27,417 bases of DNA, taken from Thermoproteota archaeon. Its GTDB lineage: Archaea > Korarchaeota > Korarchaeia > Korarchaeales > Korarchaeaceae. The stretch covers positions 1 to 27,417 of the forward strand of contig JAGGTZ010000019.1 of assembly GCA_021158805.1 (NCBI GenBank). Direction: 5' to 3'. The position numbers were made by a program, and so were the translations under genes. Below are positions 20,758 to 27,417 of the stretch, in pieces. The notes under the pieces were generated by a model that saw only the letters and a program-made list of their open reading frames with translations, had not been told where the DNA came from and did no database searches. Each line of letters opens with the position of its first letter. Position 1 is the stretch's first letter.

Positions 20758-21912
20758 TCACTTCCCATTAATAAGGTTCGCTAAGATGGCGAAGACTACG
20801 GAGCCTGCTATCAATGCAAAGTCTAGTTGGCTTAGCCCTATTTCGGCTCTAGTAATAAGTATAGACCAGATAATTGGGTATGAGGAATGATCTCTATTCT
20901 CCTTAAATAGCCTGTAGCTATAACCTGATAGTATACCAATAAGTGAGCTGAGGAGAACGATTCCCAAGATTCCATATAGTAGTGAGAATTCCACGAATAT
21001 CGTAGGTGTTATACCATATTCTTTCCCGAAAATCCCCCTTCCTATTGTCTGTGATGGATGTAGTGGTACTGAGAACAGCCATAGGGGATCTCTAGCCAGT
21101 GATAATGACAAAGACCAGTTAAGAAGCTCCATAGAGTAGTAGTATGTAGTCCCCAACCTATAAGCAATTCTATCCATGAGAGGGACATTTATATCTGCCC
21201 TAATCAAGTCTACAAAGAGAAATAGCACTAAAAATATGGCTAGTAAGATATAGGAAGACCTACTTCCTCTCTTGTAAACTATGATGAATGAAGATAGGAG
21301 TATCAGGGCTGCATCGGCTCTAAATCCGTGTAGTAACATTAATCCTAAACTTAAAGCTATGAACAAGGAGGATAGAGTTCTATTCCCGCTCGATAGGAGG
21401 TATTCAAAAATGCTTGGAAACGATATGAATAGTAGGAACATTCCAAAGGCCCCTTCTGGAGGGGTTAGTGGCAAAGCCCTAATTGCGTGCCAGCTACCAT
21501 ATCTTGAGAAAGAATGTACTATAAAGAGCGCCCCTATGACATATATCAGGATTGAATGTATTGGGAAGCCATTATAATTGAATATCTTACTAGAGATTGC
21601 CGATAAGCCGAGTACAAGAGTCCATAGCGTTGCAATGACTATCGCCCATGGGATGCCGGAGATCCCCCTAAATGATGCGAAGATTGTTAGGAAAACGACT
21701 AATACCCCTAGGAGGAGGGAGGCCTTGGTTACCTTCTTAAAGTTCATGTGAGAGATTTTAGTCCCTAAGTAAAGACATGCTATTCCCAAAGCATTGATCA
21801 CTAGCCACAACAAGCTGAATCCAAATCTTGGAATTCCTGATAGGAGTATCAAGAACAATACCGCAGATACACCAATAGGAGGACTCAGGAGCTCCTGCTT
21901 AGTCCTGTTCAT
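20758..21912 (-). CDS. Polytopic membrane protein, putative Wzy-like glycan polymerase (second of a pair)
   Basis: The 384-residue protein has about 10-11 hydrophobic spans and no signal peptide. It resembles the oligosaccharide repeat-unit polymerase (O-antigen ligase/polymerase-like) group: FSRYGSWHAIRALPL before a loop, FRADAALILL (about 196-205) at a span boundary, a large loop with DRIAYRLGTTYY and DPLWLF, then FGKEYGITPTIFVEFSLLYGILG and a late EIGLSQLD. These occur in the same order as in the gene upstream, so the two look like diverged tandem copies. Its ATG overlaps that gene by 14 bases. Such enzymes join lipid-linked glycan units outside the membrane. The family call rests on layout and motif order only. 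Confidence 0.6.
   Translation of the reverse strand: MNRTKQELLSPPIGVSAVLFLILLSGIPRFGFSLLWLVINALGIACLYLGTKISHMNFKKVTKASLLLGVLVVFLTIFASFRGISGIPWAIVIATLWTLVLGLSAISSKIFNYNGFPIHSILIYVIGALFIVHSFSRYGSWHAIRALPLTPPEGAFGMFLLFISFPSIFEYLLSSGNRTLSSLFIALSLGLMLLHGFRADAALILLSSFIIVYKRGSRSSYILLAIFLVLFLFVDLIRADINVPLMDRIAYRLGTTYYYSMELLNWSLSLSLARDPLWLFSVPLHPSQTIGRGIFGKEYGITPTIFVEFSLLYGILGIVLLSSLIGILSGYSYRLFKENRDHSSYPIIWSILITRAEIGLSQLDFALIAGSVVFAILANLINGK
20767..20774 (-). promoter_or_regulatory. Possible TATA box for eS8-SRP19-Gar1
   Basis: Minus-strand TTATTAAT lies 33-40 bases before the eS8 ATG, within the last codons of the upstream membrane-protein gene. The predicted start site falls close to the GGTGAGG site, so the leader would be only about ten bases. 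Confidence 0.35.
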
Positions 21913-23218
21913 TGCCAGCCCTCAGGGAAAGTATTACTATGATCGACGAAATCAGTAGGTATCCATAGATATTGATATCTAGAATGCCGGTCTCTATCCC
22001 TACTAGGGTATAGGCGTAGAATACGGCATAAGGACCCAGTAAGTGCGTTCCCTGGGCTGATATCTTGTAGGATAAGGTCATGAGGTATGCTATTATGAAT
22101 GGTACTATTAAGGCCCCTAATAGTCCCCAATCCAGGAGTGGGCCTCCTACTAATGTGGCTGTGGTAGAGACGGTCCTTCTTCCCCTAGTATATATACTTA
22201 TGAGCGTTCTAGGCCCATATCTAGTGCCCCTTATCAAGCCGAGGGAGGACAGAGCCGCTAGATGTACCCAGCCCCCTGTAACGGGCCTTAGGCCATAGAG
22301 CCTAACTATTGTATCTAAAGCCGCCACTGTTATCGTGGGCCTGTATAAGACTGAAAGGATTGGGTCTTGGACTAACCCGGTTGTTACCGATCTAATCGCA
22401 CCAACTCCCACAAAGAACACTCCTGCTAGTATAAGCCCGAGTATTATGTGAGCTTTGCCTATAAGCTCCTTATGATAAAGGACCACCATCACAGCGAGTA
22501 GGTAAGCTATCATCTCGGTTCTGAAAGCTAGGAAAAAGGATGGGAGGAAGCCAACCACAGTTAGAGCATATGCACTACATCTCCTAAGATCTAAGGAAGA
22601 GAGGAGAAACGCAGTTCCTGGAACGGTGGTCCAAGCTAGGTAGTTCAGTAGGGGAGATAACCCCTTCCTAAGTTCATCATTCAGGAGAGGTAGACCGCCC
22701 ACCCTACTGATCTGTATGACAAATGCCACATATCCTATGATGAACATTAACAGGCCTGTTAAGAGGACTAGACTCCTTGTATCTGCTACACGTAACCCTT
22801 CTTCCCTTGAGGCTATTGCTATCGCAATTGATATTGAAATGACCACGGAATAAAGGAGTAGAATTGTATTAGGAGAGACCCTAACTAGAGATAACCAGAA
22901 GAAGAAGAGCATACCCAAAGGAAGGGCCCAGGGAGAAGTAATCAGTTGGAAAGGTCTCTCTACCATACGACTGAGGTCGTAGGCCTTGCTTGAAAGCATA
23001 TTACTGCGTGGGGCTACCCTACACAACCTATCGAGGAACGCTAGTACACGAGATGAGCTGACAGATGAAGTTAACGCATCCCTAATGCTGACGACTAACT
23101 CATAGCTTTTGCTCATTTTAATTACATCGGTAAGCCTAATAGCAGGCGATCCTACCTTTTTCAGCATCTTTGCTATTAAAGACCCTTTTATAGATCTTAC
23201 GAGAAAGGATACTATCAA
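21899..23218 (-). CDS. Polytopic membrane protein, putative Wzy-like glycan polymerase (first of a pair)
   Basis: The 439 residues start with about 90 soluble, probably cytoplasmic helical residues, then about 9-10 membrane spans. Features that recall oligosaccharide repeat-unit polymerases are ISRVGGLPLLNDELRKG (about 169-185; the GGxPLL...R loop), FRTEMIAYLL (about 233), DPILSVLYR before a large outer loop, GRRTVSTTATLVGGPLLDWGLLG, and ETGILDI near the end. The TTG start at 23218 has GGTGAAGG about seven bases upstream; the DUF4330-like gene ends 12 bases before. Expected role: polymerising lipid-linked repeat units for a surface glycan. Other polytopic families cannot be excluded. Confidence 0.6.
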   Translation of the reverse strand: MIVSFLVRSIKGSLIAKMLKKVGSPAIRLTDVIKMSKSYELVVSIRDALTSSVSSSRVLAFLDRLCRVAPRSNMLSSKAYDLSRMVERPFQLITSPWALPLGMLFFFWLSLVRVSPNTILLLYSVVISISIAIAIASREEGLRVADTRSLVLLTGLLMFIIGYVAFVIQISRVGGLPLLNDELRKGLSPLLNYLAWTTVPGTAFLLSSLDLRRCSAYALTVVGFLPSFFLAFRTEMIAYLLAVMVVLYHKELIGKAHIILGLILAGVFFVGVGAIRSVTTGLVQDPILSVLYRPTITVAALDTIVRLYGLRPVTGGWVHLAALSSLGLIRGTRYGPRTLISIYTRGRRTVSTTATLVGGPLLDWGLLGALIVPFIIAYLMTLSYKISAQGTHLLGPYAVFYAYTLVGIETGILDINIYGYLLISSIIVILSLRAGNEQD

Positions 23219-23230
23219 GTTACCTTCACC

Positions 23231-24115
23231 TTAGGGTTTTGGTATGTAAGTAAGTCTTGTCACATCTATTACTCCTGACAGGGGTCTCGCATTCTCCAGT
23301 ATGTCGGAGTATACGGAAATACCAGTCAGTGGATGTTCAGTACCAATGTATACGTAAGCGGCATCAAGGACCACCTTATCATACTTTATCCCAACTTCCT
23401 CCAATATCTCATCTATCGTCCTGAGATCATCTGTCGTCAATGCTATCTTCTGGGTATAGTCAAAGGTTATAGTTATGAAGGAATCTCCGAGGTAAAGGTA
23501 AGGATAGCCCCAAGGCACCTTATCATAGATCCCCCATTTTATCCTATTGTAAGTGAACGCATTTGGCTTCAGAGATGGGACATCTAATATCATGGATGAC
23601 CTTATCTTGACTACTTTAACGCCATATTCTCCAGCAACCTTCCTACTAATCTCTTCGAGTTTAGAAGCCAGCTCTTTAAGGGTTTTTGCCTCTATAGGAT
23701 ATGTATAGATCCTTATAACGGATGGCGATAATGTCTTGAAGGTTATCTTTGTAGCAGCGATATCCTCGACGTATGCGTTGGGTCCGCCGATGGTCACCCT
23801 CTTGCCATTGAGCCAACCAAATAATCTAGTCTCGTATGACCATGTGATGAGTACCTCATCATGGAATTCTGTTCTATTAGATGTCCATATACCATCTACT
23901 TTTGCCGTAACGATATATCCCATACCATATAGCCTAGAGAACTCTAATGCTGCATTGTTGATGTTCAGCCCCGAATATGCAGTGACCTCTTGAGGAGGAG
24001 GAACTAAATTCATGTAAATATAGTAGCCGGAAAAGGCAACAATTACTATAAGCAAAAAAAGATCGAAGGCATTTATGCCAAGGATTTTTCCTGATTTTCT
24101 ATCTACAATTCTCAT
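23231..24115 (-). CDS. DUF4330-like membrane-anchored protein with external domain
   Basis: The 294 residues begin MRIVDRKSGKILGINAFDL, followed by a single membrane span (about 17-37). This N-terminal pattern (ID.KGRLFGKINIIDLLV) is that of DUF4330. The rest, about 250 residues, is alpha/beta and should face outside; it is longer than the usual DUF4330 domain and I do not recognise it. It includes a basic/acidic helix (about 147-165) and ends in TYIPKP. It lies nine bases after the thermosome stop and 12 before the first polymerase-like gene, so it sits in that run. DUF4330 proteins are often found near polysaccharide genes in my recollection; function is unknown. Confidence 0.65.
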   Translation of the reverse strand: MRIVDRKSGKILGINAFDLFLLIVIVAFSGYYIYMNLVPPPQEVTAYSGLNINNAALEFSRLYGMGYIVTAKVDGIWTSNRTEFHDEVLITWSYETRLFGWLNGKRVTIGGPNAYVEDIAATKITFKTLSPSVIRIYTYPIEAKTLKELASKLEEISRKVAGEYGVKVVKIRSSMILDVPSLKPNAFTYNRIKWGIYDKVPWGYPYLYLGDSFITITFDYTQKIALTTDDLRTIDEILEEVGIKYDKVVLDAAYVYIGTEHPLTGISVYSDILENARPLSGVIDVTRLTYIPKP

Positions 24116-24124
24116 CTAGTGCCT

Positions 24125-25786
24125 TTAGTCGAACTCAGATTTAAACTCTCCGCCGCCCTCTTCCTCCTCGCCGCCACCTTTCTCCTTACCCTTCTCCTCA
24201 TAGGGCTTTGCAGCGATTATATCATCGGTCTTTATTATCAGGATAGCGGTCTCTGTAGCAGCAGCCACAGCGTTCTTCACTCCCCTGTACGTATCAACAA
24301 CCCCTAGTTCCTTCATGTCGGCTACTCTGCTGTTTAGGGCATCTATGCCAATGGATACATTGCCATTCTTGTGAGCATTCCTTATCTCAACTAGTGCGTC
24401 GACGGAATCCATTCCAGAGTTCTCAGCCAGTATCCTAGGTATGCTCTCCAAGGCATTTGCATAAGCCTCCATTGCTAGCTGCTCCTTGCCCTTGACCGTG
24501 TGGGCATGGTCCTTAAGCCTTAGCGCTAGCTCAGCCTGTATGGATCCCCCACCATAGAATACCTTTCCATCCTCTACTACATTTCTTACGACATAGAGAG
24601 CATCCTTGAGGCCCCTCTCTGCCTCATCTAATATGGTATCTGCTCCGGCCCTGAGGAGTATAGTTACGGCCTTTGGATTCTTACATTCTTCTATAAATAT
24701 CATCCTGTCATCTCCTATCTTCCTCTCCTCAACAAGACCAGCGTAACCTAGCTCTTCCTCAGTAAGGTCATCCAAATTGTTTACTATCTTGCCTCCGGTA
24801 GCTCTCTCTATCCTCTGCATGTCCTTCTCACTTACCCTCCTAACGGCTAGTATACCATGTTTCGCTAGGAAGTGCTGAGCGACCTCATCTATACCCTTCT
24901 GGCAGAACACCACATTTGCTCCTGTTTTTGCAATCTTTTCAACCTTATCCCTAAGAATCTTGGTTTCCTGCTCTATGAACTCCCTTAACTCCTGTGGTGA
25001 AGATACCTGGATCTCCAAGTCTATCTCTGGCTTCTTTATCTCCAGTGATAGGTTTAATATGGCTATTTTGGCATCCTTTATTCTCTTAGGCATATCCCTA
25101 TGAACTACCTCTTTGTCCAACACAACGCCCCTTATGAACTGGGTGTCGGAGAGGCTACCACCCTTCTTCTTGACTATCTTAACATTGTCTATATCTACTA
25201 CCCTTTTGTCACCTTTCCTCTCTTCCACAGACTTTACAGCCTTAACAGCGATTTCAGCCAGCTTCTTCTTCTCTGCGCTGATAAGCTTGCTGCTCATGGC
25301 TGTCTCAGCTACTTTCTTTAGCCACTCCTCGTCGTCAGGATTCACTTCTATAGCTAGCTTTTCTAGCTCCTGTTCAACGAACCTTAGGGCCTTCTCATAG
25401 CCATCTAGGATTATGGTCGGATGTATATCCTTCTGTAGGAGATTCTCTGCCTCAGTTAAGAGTTCACCGGCTAAGACAACGCTCGTGGTAGTACCATCAC
25501 CTACTTCCTTATCTTGGGCTTTTGCCAAGTTCACCATAAGTTTAGCTGCGGGATGGGCTACTTCCATCTCCTGTAGTATTGCAGCTCCGTCATTGCTAAC
25601 GGTTATGTCTCCTAGTGAGTCAACGATCATTTTGTCCATACCCTTGGGCCCCAAGGTCGTCTTAACTGCATCAGCTATGGCTCTTGCCGCCATTATGTTT
25701 ATCCTTCTAGCCTCCTCACCTCTAGTTCTAGTGGTACCTTCCTTCAATATTAGGACGGGTCTTCCTCCTATAGTCGCTAGAGCCAT
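24125..25786 (-). CDS. thsA: Thermosome subunit (group II chaperonin)
   Basis: A cytoplasmic ATP-driven folding chaperonin subunit, 553 residues. Motifs: LGPKGMDKM, SNDGAAIL, VGDGTTTSVVLAGELL (P-loop-like nucleotide site), a full apical domain, AGADTILDEAERGLKDAL, FYGGGSIQAELALRL and the usual Gly/Glu-rich tail. The ATG at 25786 is chosen over an in-frame GTG two codons upstream because GGAGGTGA (25793-25800) lies six bases before it. A single subunit is seen here; others may lie elsewhere. Promoter elements in the 125-bp divergent gap are listed separately. The run continues into three envelope-type genes with short gaps, unusual company for a chaperonin. Confidence 0.97.
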   Translation of the reverse strand: MALATIGGRPVLILKEGTTRTRGEEARRINIMAARAIADAVKTTLGPKGMDKMIVDSLGDITVSNDGAAILQEMEVAHPAAKLMVNLAKAQDKEVGDGTTTSVVLAGELLTEAENLLQKDIHPTIILDGYEKALRFVEQELEKLAIEVNPDDEEWLKKVAETAMSSKLISAEKKKLAEIAVKAVKSVEERKGDKRVVDIDNVKIVKKKGGSLSDTQFIRGVVLDKEVVHRDMPKRIKDAKIAILNLSLEIKKPEIDLEIQVSSPQELREFIEQETKILRDKVEKIAKTGANVVFCQKGIDEVAQHFLAKHGILAVRRVSEKDMQRIERATGGKIVNNLDDLTEEELGYAGLVEERKIGDDRMIFIEECKNPKAVTILLRAGADTILDEAERGLKDALYVVRNVVEDGKVFYGGGSIQAELALRLKDHAHTVKGKEQLAMEAYANALESIPRILAENSGMDSVDALVEIRNAHKNGNVSIGIDALNSRVADMKELGVVDTYRGVKNAVAAATETAILIIKTDDIIAAKPYEEKGKEKGGGEEEEGGGEFKSEFD

Positions 25787-25792
25787 TATCAC

Positions 25793-25800
25793 TCACCTCC
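25793..25800 (-). promoter_or_regulatory. Strong Shine-Dalgarno site of the thermosome gene
   Basis: GGAGGTGA on the minus strand is a full anti-SD match six bases before the ATG at 25786, and it sets the start. Confidence 0.7.
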
Positions 25801-25857
25801 TTAGCTAAGTGTATTAACACCTACCAATTGCAGGCATATTTTCAATACCACCATGAG

Positions 25858-25869
25858 TTATAAAAATTA
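25858..25869. promoter_or_regulatory. TATA-rich element between divergent thermosome and phosphorylase genes
   Basis: TTATAAAAATTA can serve the plus strand (start site near 25888, leader about 24 bases) and, as TAATTTTTATAA, the minus strand (leader about 50 bases). A second minus-strand candidate, GAAAATATG (25834-25843), would give a leader of about 27 bases. GTGT-ATTA-ACAC at 25810-25821 is a small palindrome in the thermosome leader. Confidence 0.5.
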
Positions 25870-25911
25870 CCACATCCCTTACCAGAGATAGCTCGGTGGA
25901 GAGGTCCCAAG

Positions 25912-26727
25912 ATGGTGAGGATAGGCATTATAGGTGGCAGCGGTATATATAGGCTGATAGAGGATCCTGTTGTTAGGGAAATAAGTACTCCCTTCGGAGA
26001 AGTAAAGGTATACACCGGAATGTTTGGAGGCGAGGAGATCGCTTTTATTCCCAGACATGGAGAGAAGCACGAGATCCCCCCGTTTAAAGTTAATTACAAG
26101 GGGAATTTGTACGCATTTAATTTGTTAGAGGTAGAGAGGGTGCTAGCGACGAATGCAGTCGGCTCTATAAATCCAAAACTAGAGCCAGGTACAATAGTTC
26201 TTCCTCATGACCTAATAGATCTGACTAGATGCAGAAATGGGACTTTTTATGATGGAAAGACTGTCTTACGTGTTAGAGGAAAAGAGGTTGGTGGTGTCAT
26301 ACATGTCTCGATGACCCCCAGTACATACTGTCCTGAGTTAAGGAGCTCCATCCTAGCTGCAGCTAAGGAGATGGGACTCCATGTAATAGACGGTTCTGTT
26401 TACGTATGCGCGGAGGGAAACAGATTCGAGACTCCAGCGGAGATTAGGGCTATGTCGATCCTAGGAGGGGATATTGTGGGCATGACTGGGTGTCCAGAAG
26501 TCGCTCTAGCGAGGGAGCTAGCTCTATGCTACGCTAGCATCGCTATTGTCACCAATTATGCAGCTGGAGTCAAAAGTAATGCTAAGCTTACCCACGAGGA
26601 GGTCATGGATATCTTTTCAAGGAGATTGGATGATCTCTCAGAGCTACTAGCGAGAACAATCCCTAGAATACCTAAGGAGAGGTCCTGCCCGTGTAAGGAT
26701 GCCTTAAGAGAGTTCTTGAAGGACTAG
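25912..26727 (+). CDS. MTA phosphorylase / purine nucleoside phosphorylase family protein, probably 6-oxopurine type
   Basis: The 271-residue protein belongs to the MTAP/PNP family, which splits purine nucleosides or methylthioadenosine with phosphate. Motifs: IGIIGGSGIY (4-13) for phosphate, FIPRHGEKHEIPP (about 45-57), LPHDLIDLTRCR, and GMTGCPEVALARELALCYASIAIVT (about 190-214). The base-recognition site reads TNYAAG with Asn215 where adenine-specific MTAPs have TDYD; Asn at this place is the mark of 6-oxopurine enzymes. A C-terminal SCPCKD holds a CxC pair, known to form stabilising disulfides in thermophile members. The ATG has GGTGGAGAGG upstream. Substrate could be methylthioinosine, guanosine or inosine. 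Confidence 0.85.
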   Translation: MVRIGIIGGSGIYRLIEDPVVREISTPFGEVKVYTGMFGGEEIAFIPRHGEKHEIPPFKVNYKGNLYAFNLLEVERVLATNAVGSINPKLEPGTIVLPHDLIDLTRCRNGTFYDGKTVLRVRGKEVGGVIHVSMTPSTYCPELRSSILAAAKEMGLHVIDGSVYVCAEGNRFETPAEIRAMSILGGDIVGMTGCPEVALARELALCYASIAIVTNYAAGVKSNAKLTHEEVMDIFSRRLDDLSELLARTIPRIPKERSCPCKDALREFLKD

Positions 26728-26731
26728 GTTT

Positions 26732-26754
26732 ATATGTAAAAATTTTAAACATAT
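26732..26754. repeat. 23-bp imperfect palindrome after the phosphorylase gene
   Basis: ATATGT (26732-26737) and ACATAT (26749-26754) are perfect inverted arms around an A/T-only centre, with 18 of 23 positions symmetric. It could be an operator, a hairpin at the mRNA 3' end, or a promoter element, since TTTATATG within it looks like a TATA box. Confidence 0.45.
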
Positions 26755-26785
26755 GAGGGGAAGGGGTTGGTTGAATCAGGTTATA

Positions 26786-26795
26786 CTTTTAATTT
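26786..26795 (+). promoter_or_regulatory. Probable TATA box for phosphoglycerate kinase
   Basis: CTTTTAATTT lies about 60 bases before the TTG start. A transcript from near 26815 would carry a leader of about 35 bases including GGTGAT at 26839-26844. Confidence 0.45.
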
Positions 26796-26849
26796 TTCTT
26801 TCCCATACTAGACATGGGGCAGATACAGCTTTTTACAAGGTGATGGGAC

Positions 26850-27417
26850 TTGAGAGCTAGGAAAGTCCGTACATTAGACGATATTTCCCTAGAGGGTAAG
26901 AAGGTCTTCTTACGAGCAGATATGAACGTCCCTATAGGGGAAAATGGTGAAATAATGAATACAGAGAAAATAAAGCAAGCCGCAAAGACATTGAAGGAAT
27001 TAGTAGAGAGAGGAGCATCTGTTGTGGTTGGAACACATCAAGGGAGACCTGGAAATGCTGATTTCACTAGCACAGAGCCCCATTCCAAGGAATTATCGAA
27101 AGAGATTGGTGTAGAAGTTAAGTATGTCGATGGTGTGATTTCTAGGGAAGTTAGAGAAGAGATAGCCTCCTTAGAAGAAGGTCAGGTACTGCTACTCGAG
27201 AACTTGAGGTTTATAGCTGAGGAGAACATAGAGGGCGATCCCAAGGATCTGATTAAAACACATTTCGTTCAGAGGTTAGCACCTTTATTTGAGGTTTATG
27301 TGAACGATGCTTTCCAAGCAGCCCATCGAAGCCAGCCCTCACTTGTTGCCTTCCCATACCTAATGCCATCAGCAGCTGGTAGAAATATGCAGAGAATGAT
27401 AGCCGAGATGTCTGAGA
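26850..27417 (+). CDS. pgk: Phosphoglycerate kinase, N-terminal part (3' end outside window)
   Basis: The first 189 codons of PGK, which interconverts 1,3-bisphosphoglycerate and 3-phosphoglycerate with ADP/ATP. N-domain marks: VFLRADMNVPI (about 19-29), the basic-patch loop VVVGTHQGRPG (about 61-71, the archaeal form of SHLGRP), LLLENLRF, and VNDAFQAAHRSQPSLV (about 150-165). The start is TTG at 26850 with GGTGAT five bases before; a nearer ATG at 26843 is out of frame. The last bases encode AAGRNMQRMIAEMSE, just before the interdomain region. The reading frame is open to the end of the window. Confidence 0.95.
   Translation, partial: MRARKVRTLDDISLEGKKVFLRADMNVPIGENGEIMNTEKIKQAAKTLKELVERGASVVVGTHQGRPGNADFTSTEPHSKELSKEIGVEVKYVDGVISREVREEIASLEEGQVLLLENLRFIAEENIEGDPKDLIKTHFVQRLAPLFEVYVNDAFQAAHRSQPSLVAFPYLMPSAAGRNMQRMIAEMSE

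Noticed and set aside
25413..25808. 131-codon plus-strand frame antisense to the thermosome gene
   Set aside because: It lies wholly over a conserved chaperonin gene and encodes a Ser-rich sequence typical of antisense frames.
1..27417. CRISPR array, insertion sequence, prophage, tRNA or rRNA genes
   Set aside because: No regularly spaced direct repeats, transposase or integrase frames, terminal inverted repeats, or tRNA-like cloverleaf were seen.

Overview
This window is archaeal chromosome with a dense, almost purely housekeeping gene content. The archaeal signs are an RNA polymerase operon with L30e and a two-KH NusA, uS12 and uS7, box C/D and H/ACA protein components (Nop5, fibrillarin, Gar1), SRP19, eS8, eS30, an Elf1-type factor, a thermosome subunit, an Sm-like protein and TATA boxes ahead of many genes. 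The largest RNA polymerase subunit is one unsplit protein (A' plus A''). Together with Elf1 and eS30 this points to the TACK side of the Archaea rather than Euryarchaeota. AGG/AGA/ATA-rich codon use and a thermosome suggest a thermophile. A Korarchaeota-like or other deep TACK lineage fits best, but I cannot fix this without a database.

Layout. (1) 1-758: the 3' end of an Elf1-like gene meets a stand-alone oxidoreductase gamma subunit tail to tail. (2) 849-10496: the plus-strand transcription/translation operon rpo5-rpoB-rpoA-L30e-nusA-uS12-uS7, mostly with very short gaps. (3) 10547-13941: an Sm-like gene converges on a two-gene minus-strand unit, a secreted glycoprotein-like protein of unknown function followed by glmS. 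(4) 13996-20734: an RNA-centred stretch: a DUF460 RNase H-like nuclease, eS30, Nop5-fibrillarin, Trm1, a THEP1-type NTPase, and the minus-strand set eS8-SRP19-Gar1. (5) 20758-25786: a minus-strand run reading thermosome, a DUF4330-like anchored protein, then two polytopic proteins that look like paired Wzy-type glycan polymerases. (6) 25912-27417: an MTA/purine nucleoside phosphorylase family gene and the 5' part of phosphoglycerate kinase. No stretch of more than 300 bases lacks a gene. I see no insertion sequence, CRISPR array, prophage, tRNA or rRNA.

How the genes work together. Most proteins here make or mature RNA: polymerase core, elongation factors, rRNA and sRNA modification, tRNA modification, ribosome and SRP assembly. 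A second theme is the cell surface: GlmS makes amino-sugar phosphate, its operon partner is a sequon-rich secreted protein, and the Wzy-like pair plus DUF4330-like protein could build or export a glycan.

Most notable observations. The RNA polymerase departs from near-universal motifs in its catalytic core (bridge helix, trigger loop, funnel, and the RpoB ED pair), and Rpo5 carries a histone-H1-like basic tail. uS12, Nop5 and fibrillarin also depart from usually fixed residues. Trm1 and the THEP1 NTPase diverge with no base between their start codons, so each promoter must lie inside the other gene. Several other divergent pairs share a palindromic TATA box. About a third of start codons appear to be TTG. 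Comparisons with canonical motifs are from memory of the families, not from an alignment.
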